Shown one piece after another: positions 61,129 through 64,000 of a stretch of DNA of 64,000 nucleotides; the first letter of the stretch is position 1, and each line of letters starts with the position of its first letter. Position numbers and translations under genes: made by a program. This stretch comes from Devosia limi DSM 17137. Its GTDB lineage: Bacteria > Pseudomonadota > Alphaproteobacteria > Rhizobiales > Devosiaceae. The notes below the pieces were generated by a model. The model worked only from the letters and a program-made list of their open reading frames with translations. It did no database searches and had not been told where the DNA came from. The stretch lies in NCBI RefSeq assembly GCF_900128975.1, contig NZ_FQVC01000007.1, positions 62,001-126,000 on the forward strand. Reading direction: 5' to 3'.

Positions 61129-61746
61129 CTATTTCTGGAGGTCGGCAAGCGCCGGGGGCTTGAGCACGAATTGCTGGTCGGCAACGATGTAGTTGTCCGC
61201 ATGCAGGCGCGCGATGGGGTGATAGACCTCGGGATTGACGTAGCGCTGGCTCTCGTCGAGGCAATCGGGACGAATGTGCATATGCACGACCTCGCCCAGG
61301 ATGATGACGCGGCGCGGATATTCGATCAGCCGCTCGACCCGGCACTCCATGGCGCAGGGACTGGCCGGCAGGTAGACGCTCTCGACCTGCACGCCCGGCG
61401 CCACCTGCTCATCGGCAAGTTCGAGTTCATCGACATCGGGATCGACGCCCAGGCCGCAGACCAGCATGGTGCGCGACAGGGCCATGTCGACCATGTTCAC
61501 GGTGAACTGGCCGGTGCGGCGGATATTGGCCATGGTGTCCTTTTCGCGCCCATCCAGCCGCGGCTGGATGCCCAGCGCCACGATGGCCGGGTCATGCGAG
61601 AACAGGTTGAAAAAGCTCATCGGCGCGCCGTTATTGTGCCCGCTCCCGGCTTTGGTGGTGACCAGCGCAATCGGGCGCGGGCCAACGAAATTGGTCAGCA
61701 GCCGATAGCGGTCCTGTGGCCCCAGCGAGGTCAGATCGAATTCCAT
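61129..61746 (-). CDS. Flavin-reductase-like FMN-binding split-barrel protein
   Basis: A 205-residue flavin reductase domain protein. Motifs include LLTNFVGPRPIALVTTKAGS, NNGAPMSFFNLFSHDPAIVA and TGQFTVNMVDMALSRTM, with GEVVHMHIRPDCLD later, matching the flavoredoxin/FMN-binding split barrel. It may supply reduced flavin to an oxygenase or act on a substrate directly; no monooxygenase is present here. The ATG at 61746 was chosen by homology. It is divergent from the GntR gene with the palindromic operator between them. Confidence 0.86.
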   Translation of the reverse strand: MEFDLTSLGPQDRYRLLTNFVGPRPIALVTTKAGSGHNNGAPMSFFNLFSHDPAIVALGIQPRLDGREKDTMANIRRTGQFTVNMVDMALSRTMLVCGLGVDPDVDELELADEQVAPGVQVESVYLPASPCAMECRVERLIEYPRRVIILGEVVHMHIRPDCLDESQRYVNPEVYHPIARLHADNYIVADQQFVLKPPALADLQK

Positions 61747-61796
61747 TGCGCACCTTCCGTCACGGCCATTGCCGCTGATATGATAGAAAGTCGACA

Positions 61797-61812
61797 TTAT
61801 TGTCTACAATAA
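61797..61812. promoter_or_regulatory. GntR/FCD-type operator between the flavin-reductase-like and GntR genes
   Basis: TTATTGTCTACAATAA has perfect 7-bp half-sites around a 2-base centre, the TTGTxxACAA form typical of FCD-type GntR regulators. It lies about 50 bases from the minus-strand start and 73 bases from the GntR start, so it can control both directions. Confidence 0.8.
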
Positions 61813-61884
61813 CGTCGGTGATTTATGTGGACCGGCGGCAAAAAAAAGTTATGAAGTTGCGAGCAACCTCATCCAGGCATAGCC

Positions 61885-62553
61885 ATGGCACCCATATCCG
61901 CAGACGATATCGCCGAACGCATCTGGCTCTCCATTGCCGAGCGACGCCTGCGTCCCGGCATGCGGCTGAAGGAAGCTGAACTGGCCGAAGTGTTTGGTGT
62001 CAGTCGCGCGCGCGTGCGCCAGGTGCTGGCCATGCTGGCACGCGAAGGCCTGGTCACCATCGAGGTCAACAAGGGCGCCATCGTGGCCGAGCCCAGCGCC
62101 GAGGAAGCCCGCGACATTTTTCACATTCGCCGCGAAGTCGAACAGCGGGTGCTGGAGCGGCTGATGGGGCATCTGGATTCGGCCAAGCTGGTGGACATGT
62201 TCGAGCATGTCGCCAAGGAACGCATTGCCAATAATGCCAATGACCAGCGCGAGATCATCAAGCTGTCGGGGGGCTTTCACATCATGCTGGCCGAAATGGC
62301 GCAGGCAGACTATCTCTGCGGCCTGATGCGCGACCTGATCAGCCGCACCTCGCTGATTACCGCCGCCTTCCGTGATTCCGACAAGTATAATTGCGGCCCC
62401 GACGAGCACGAGGCGCTGCTGCTGCACCTCAAGAACGGTGATCTGGAACGGGCCAAATCGGCCATGGTGCACCACCTCGAGCATGTCGAGAACGAACTCA
62501 AGCTCTCGGGCAATATCGAAGCGCCCAAAAGCCTGCGCGACGCGCTGATCTAG
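61885..62553 (+). CDS. GntR-family (FCD) transcriptional regulator
   Basis: A 222-residue GntR regulator: winged helix (about 5-70; IAERIWLSIAERRLRPGMRL then EVFGVSRARVRQVLAMLARE) and a helical FCD ligand-binding domain (about 85-210) with the metal-binding His/Asp pattern in IKLSGGFHIMLAEMAQADYL and DEHEALLLHLKNGD. FCD domains bind organic acids. It is divergent from the flavin-reductase-like gene, and the same palindrome is found before the transporter operon, so it is the probable local repressor. Confidence 0.9.
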   Translation: MAPISADDIAERIWLSIAERRLRPGMRLKEAELAEVFGVSRARVRQVLAMLAREGLVTIEVNKGAIVAEPSAEEARDIFHIRREVEQRVLERLMGHLDSAKLVDMFEHVAKERIANNANDQREIIKLSGGFHIMLAEMAQADYLCGLMRDLISRTSLITAAFRDSDKYNCGPDEHEALLLHLKNGDLERAKSAMVHHLEHVENELKLSGNIEAPKSLRDALI

Positions 62554-62576
62554 CCGACAGGAGCGGTCCGAGACCC

Positions 62577-62918
62577 ATGGCCCGACTGATCTTTCTCGTC
62601 GCAGCGGGCCTGGCACTGTGCAATGGCGGCCTGGTGCTGGGCGGCGCCGCCATGCTGGACAGCAGCACCCTGCTCCTGAGCGCCTTCGTCGCAGGCCTGT
62701 TTGCCGCCATTGCCGGGCTGCTTATCATTGTCGAGCACCATTTGACGCGCCTGCGTCGGCTCCTCGGCGATGGCCGGATCGAGCCTGACACATCGGCTTC
62801 CCTCGGCAGGCTCACGCTCTGGCTGAGCCTTGCGGCGCTGGGCACTGGCCTCGTCATGGCCATCGCGCTGACGGGCATAGCGCAGCGGCTGGGCGCCGGA
62901 ACCGCCGTCTTCGGCTAA
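62577..62918 (+). CDS. Small membrane protein, 113 aa
   Basis: A protein with three hydrophobic segments: about 3-25 (IFLVAAGLALCNGGLVLGGA), 31-51 (LLLSAFVAGLFAAIAGLLII) and 82-105 (LTLWLSLAALGTGLVMAIAL). Between the second and third is a basic/acidic loop. No family recognised. It begins 23 bases after the GntR stop with GGAGCGG upstream, so it may be co-transcribed with the regulator. Confidence 0.6.
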   Translation: MARLIFLVAAGLALCNGGLVLGGAAMLDSSTLLLSAFVAGLFAAIAGLLIIVEHHLTRLRRLLGDGRIEPDTSASLGRLTLWLSLAALGTGLVMAIALTGIAQRLGAGTAVFG

Positions 62919-63017
62919 CGGTCTACCGCCTGGCCGCCGCGCGCCCCTGCCCCCCAGTGCAGAACTTTCGGGACGTTGATTTATGAGGTGGCGAGCCTCT
63001 GAAAAGAGTGCAATGCT

Positions 63018-63050
63018 CTGTCACAGAACTGTCACACTTCCGTCACAATG
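63018..63050 (+). promoter_or_regulatory. Three-repeat Pho box
   Basis: Three tandem 11-base repeats: CTGTCACAGAA (63018), CTGTCACACTT (63029) and CCGTCACAATG (63040). This is the PhoB-binding layout (CTGTCA repeats every 11 bases). CACAAT at 63044-63049 could serve as the -10 element if the first two repeats form the box. It lies 20 bases before the binding-protein gene. Confidence 0.75.
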
Positions 63051-63070
63051 CCCCATCGAGAGGAATATCA

Positions 63071-64000
63071 ATGCCCCGTATTTCCGCCTTCGGCACGACA
63101 GCCCTGGCTGTCATCGCTCTCGCGGTCCCGACCATTGTCGGCGCACATGCCCAGGACGCGAGCATTTCGGGATCGACCCTGGTTGTTTATACGCCCAATG
63201 AGGAAGGGATGCTGGACAACATCATCCCGGTGTTCGAAGACGCCAGCGGCGTGACCGTCCAGCTGATCACCGCCGGCACCGGCGAGCTCTACCAGCGCAT
63301 CCGCAGCGAAGCCGGCAGCCCGCAGGGCGACGTGATGTTCGGTGGCGGCGCGGCACAGGCCAATGCCAATCTCGAGCTTTGGGGCGAATATGTCTCGCCC
63401 GAGGACGCCGCGATGGTGGCAGCGGGCAAGAACACGACCGGCTTTTTCACCCCCTATCAGGCCGATGGCTCGAACCTGCTCGTCAACACCGATGCAGCGG
63501 CAGCGGCCGGGGTCACCATCGGCGGCTATGCCGACCTGCTGGTCCCCGAACTCAAGGGCAAGATCGCGTTCGGCGATCCCACCGCATCGTCATCGGCCTT
63601 CGCGCAGCTGACCAACATGCTCAAGGCCGTCGGCGGCGACTATGAATCGGCCGCTGGCTGGGACTATGTCAAAGCCCTGGTTACCCAGCTTGACGGCATC
63701 TCCATCGGCTCCTCGAGCCAGGTGGCCAAGGACGTGGCCGCCGGCGAATACATCGTTGGCCTCACCTATGAGCCGCTGTCGCTCAACTTCGTGCTGAGCG
63801 GGGCTCCTGTCGAGATCGTCTATCCCAAGGAAGGCGCCGCTTTCCTGCCGGCAACGATCCAGGTCATCAAGGGCGGGCCGAACCCGGCCGCCGCCCAGGC
63901 CTTTATCGACTTCGTGATTTCCGAAGAAGGCCAGACCATCATCGCCGAGAAGACCGCCGGTCGCCCCCTGCGCGAGGGCGTGGTCAAGCCGGGCCTGCCG
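63071..64000 (+). CDS. Periplasmic substrate-binding protein, FbpA/PhnS type, truncated by window end
   Basis: The first 310 residues of a type 2 binding protein. The signal peptide spans about 1-27 (ALAVIALAVPTIVGAHA). The mature chain has LVVYTPNEEGMLDNIIPVFE, GELYQRIRSEAGSPQGDVMF, LGGG-like GGGAAQANANLELWGE, and YPKEGAAFLPATIQVIKGGP. This is the iron-type cluster that includes 2-aminoethylphosphonate and sugar-phosphate binders. The Pho box just upstream suggests induction by phosphate limitation, so a phosphorus-containing ligand is more likely than iron. The ORF has no stop before the window ends; GAGAGGAA precedes the ATG. Confidence 0.83.
   Translation, partial: MPRISAFGTTALAVIALAVPTIVGAHAQDASISGSTLVVYTPNEEGMLDNIIPVFEDASGVTVQLITAGTGELYQRIRSEAGSPQGDVMFGGGAAQANANLELWGEYVSPEDAAMVAAGKNTTGFFTPYQADGSNLLVNTDAAAAAGVTIGGYADLLVPELKGKIAFGDPTASSSAFAQLTNMLKAVGGDYESAAGWDYVKALVTQLDGISIGSSSQVAKDVAAGEYIVGLTYEPLSLNFVLSGAPVEIVYPKEGAAFLPATIQVIKGGPNPAAAQAFIDFVISEEGQTIIAEKTAGRPLREGVVKPGLP

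Overview
This is a high-GC alphaproteobacterial chromosome segment, most likely from the order Hyphomicrobiales and Devosia-like. The assignment is inferred from gene content: Shemin-type 5-aminolevulinate synthase, class I lysyl-tRNA synthetase, a PodJ-like polar scaffold, a SAM-II riboswitch before metZ, a TauE/SafE-TIGR02186 pair, DUF6460 and the long alphaproteobacterial dCTP deaminase. I see no phage, transposase or CRISPR array. Genes are dense and many overlap by 4 to 11 bases.

Region by region. 0-11 kb: regulators (LuxR type, a FixJ-like protein whose receiver lacks the phospho-acceptor Asp, a hybrid PAS histidine kinase and a LuxR-type response regulator), small envelope proteins, an OmpA-like lipoprotein, an SDR enzyme, hemA, pcm and mscL. 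11-34 kb: housekeeping and cell biology, including the PodJ-like protein, TauE/TIGR02186, the PdeM-Lhr DNA-repair pair, a MATE pump, an ECF42 sigma factor with its DGPF partner, pyrD beside a decayed DUF952 gene, an S24 repressor-like protein, an AAC(6')-like acetyltransferase, lysyl-tRNA synthetase, metZ under a SAM-II riboswitch, and dCTP deaminase. 34.5-36.9 kb: an A/T-richer, gene-poor patch directly after tRNA-Gly(CCC). It carries a near-perfect second copy of the tRNA T-arm and an aminoglycoside-phosphotransferase-like kinase, and looks like the remnant of a tRNA-targeted insertion.

36.9-45.4 kb is one minus-strand operon of eight genes: an IclR regulator with an 18-bp palindromic operator, an FbpABC-type ABC transporter, a family III CoA-transferase, a CitE-like lyase, a D-2-hydroxyacid dehydrogenase and an RraA-type aldolase. 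Together they read as uptake, CoA activation and C-C cleavage of an unidentified (possibly branched, hydroxylated) organic acid. 45.9-48.9 kb has ChrA, a universal stress protein and a cyclophilin.

48.9-62.6 kb is a second catabolic locus: a complete Dpp/Opp-type ABC transporter interleaved with four amidohydrolases, then an Asp/Glu/hydantoin racemase-family protein, a flavin-reductase-like protein and a divergent FCD-type GntR regulator. The same TTGTCnACAA palindrome lies at the GntR intergenic region and ahead of the transporter, which suggests one regulon. Two of the amidohydrolases lack the canonical HxH metal motif. The window ends inside an FbpA-like binding-protein gene with a three-repeat Pho box in front of it.

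Cross-cutting signals are three FixK/FNR-type boxes (TTGAC-N4-GTCAA) before hemA, the atypical FixJ-like gene and the universal stress protein, several dispersed palindromic repeats (one read through as a protein C-terminus), and strong stem-loops directly after both in-operon binding-protein genes.
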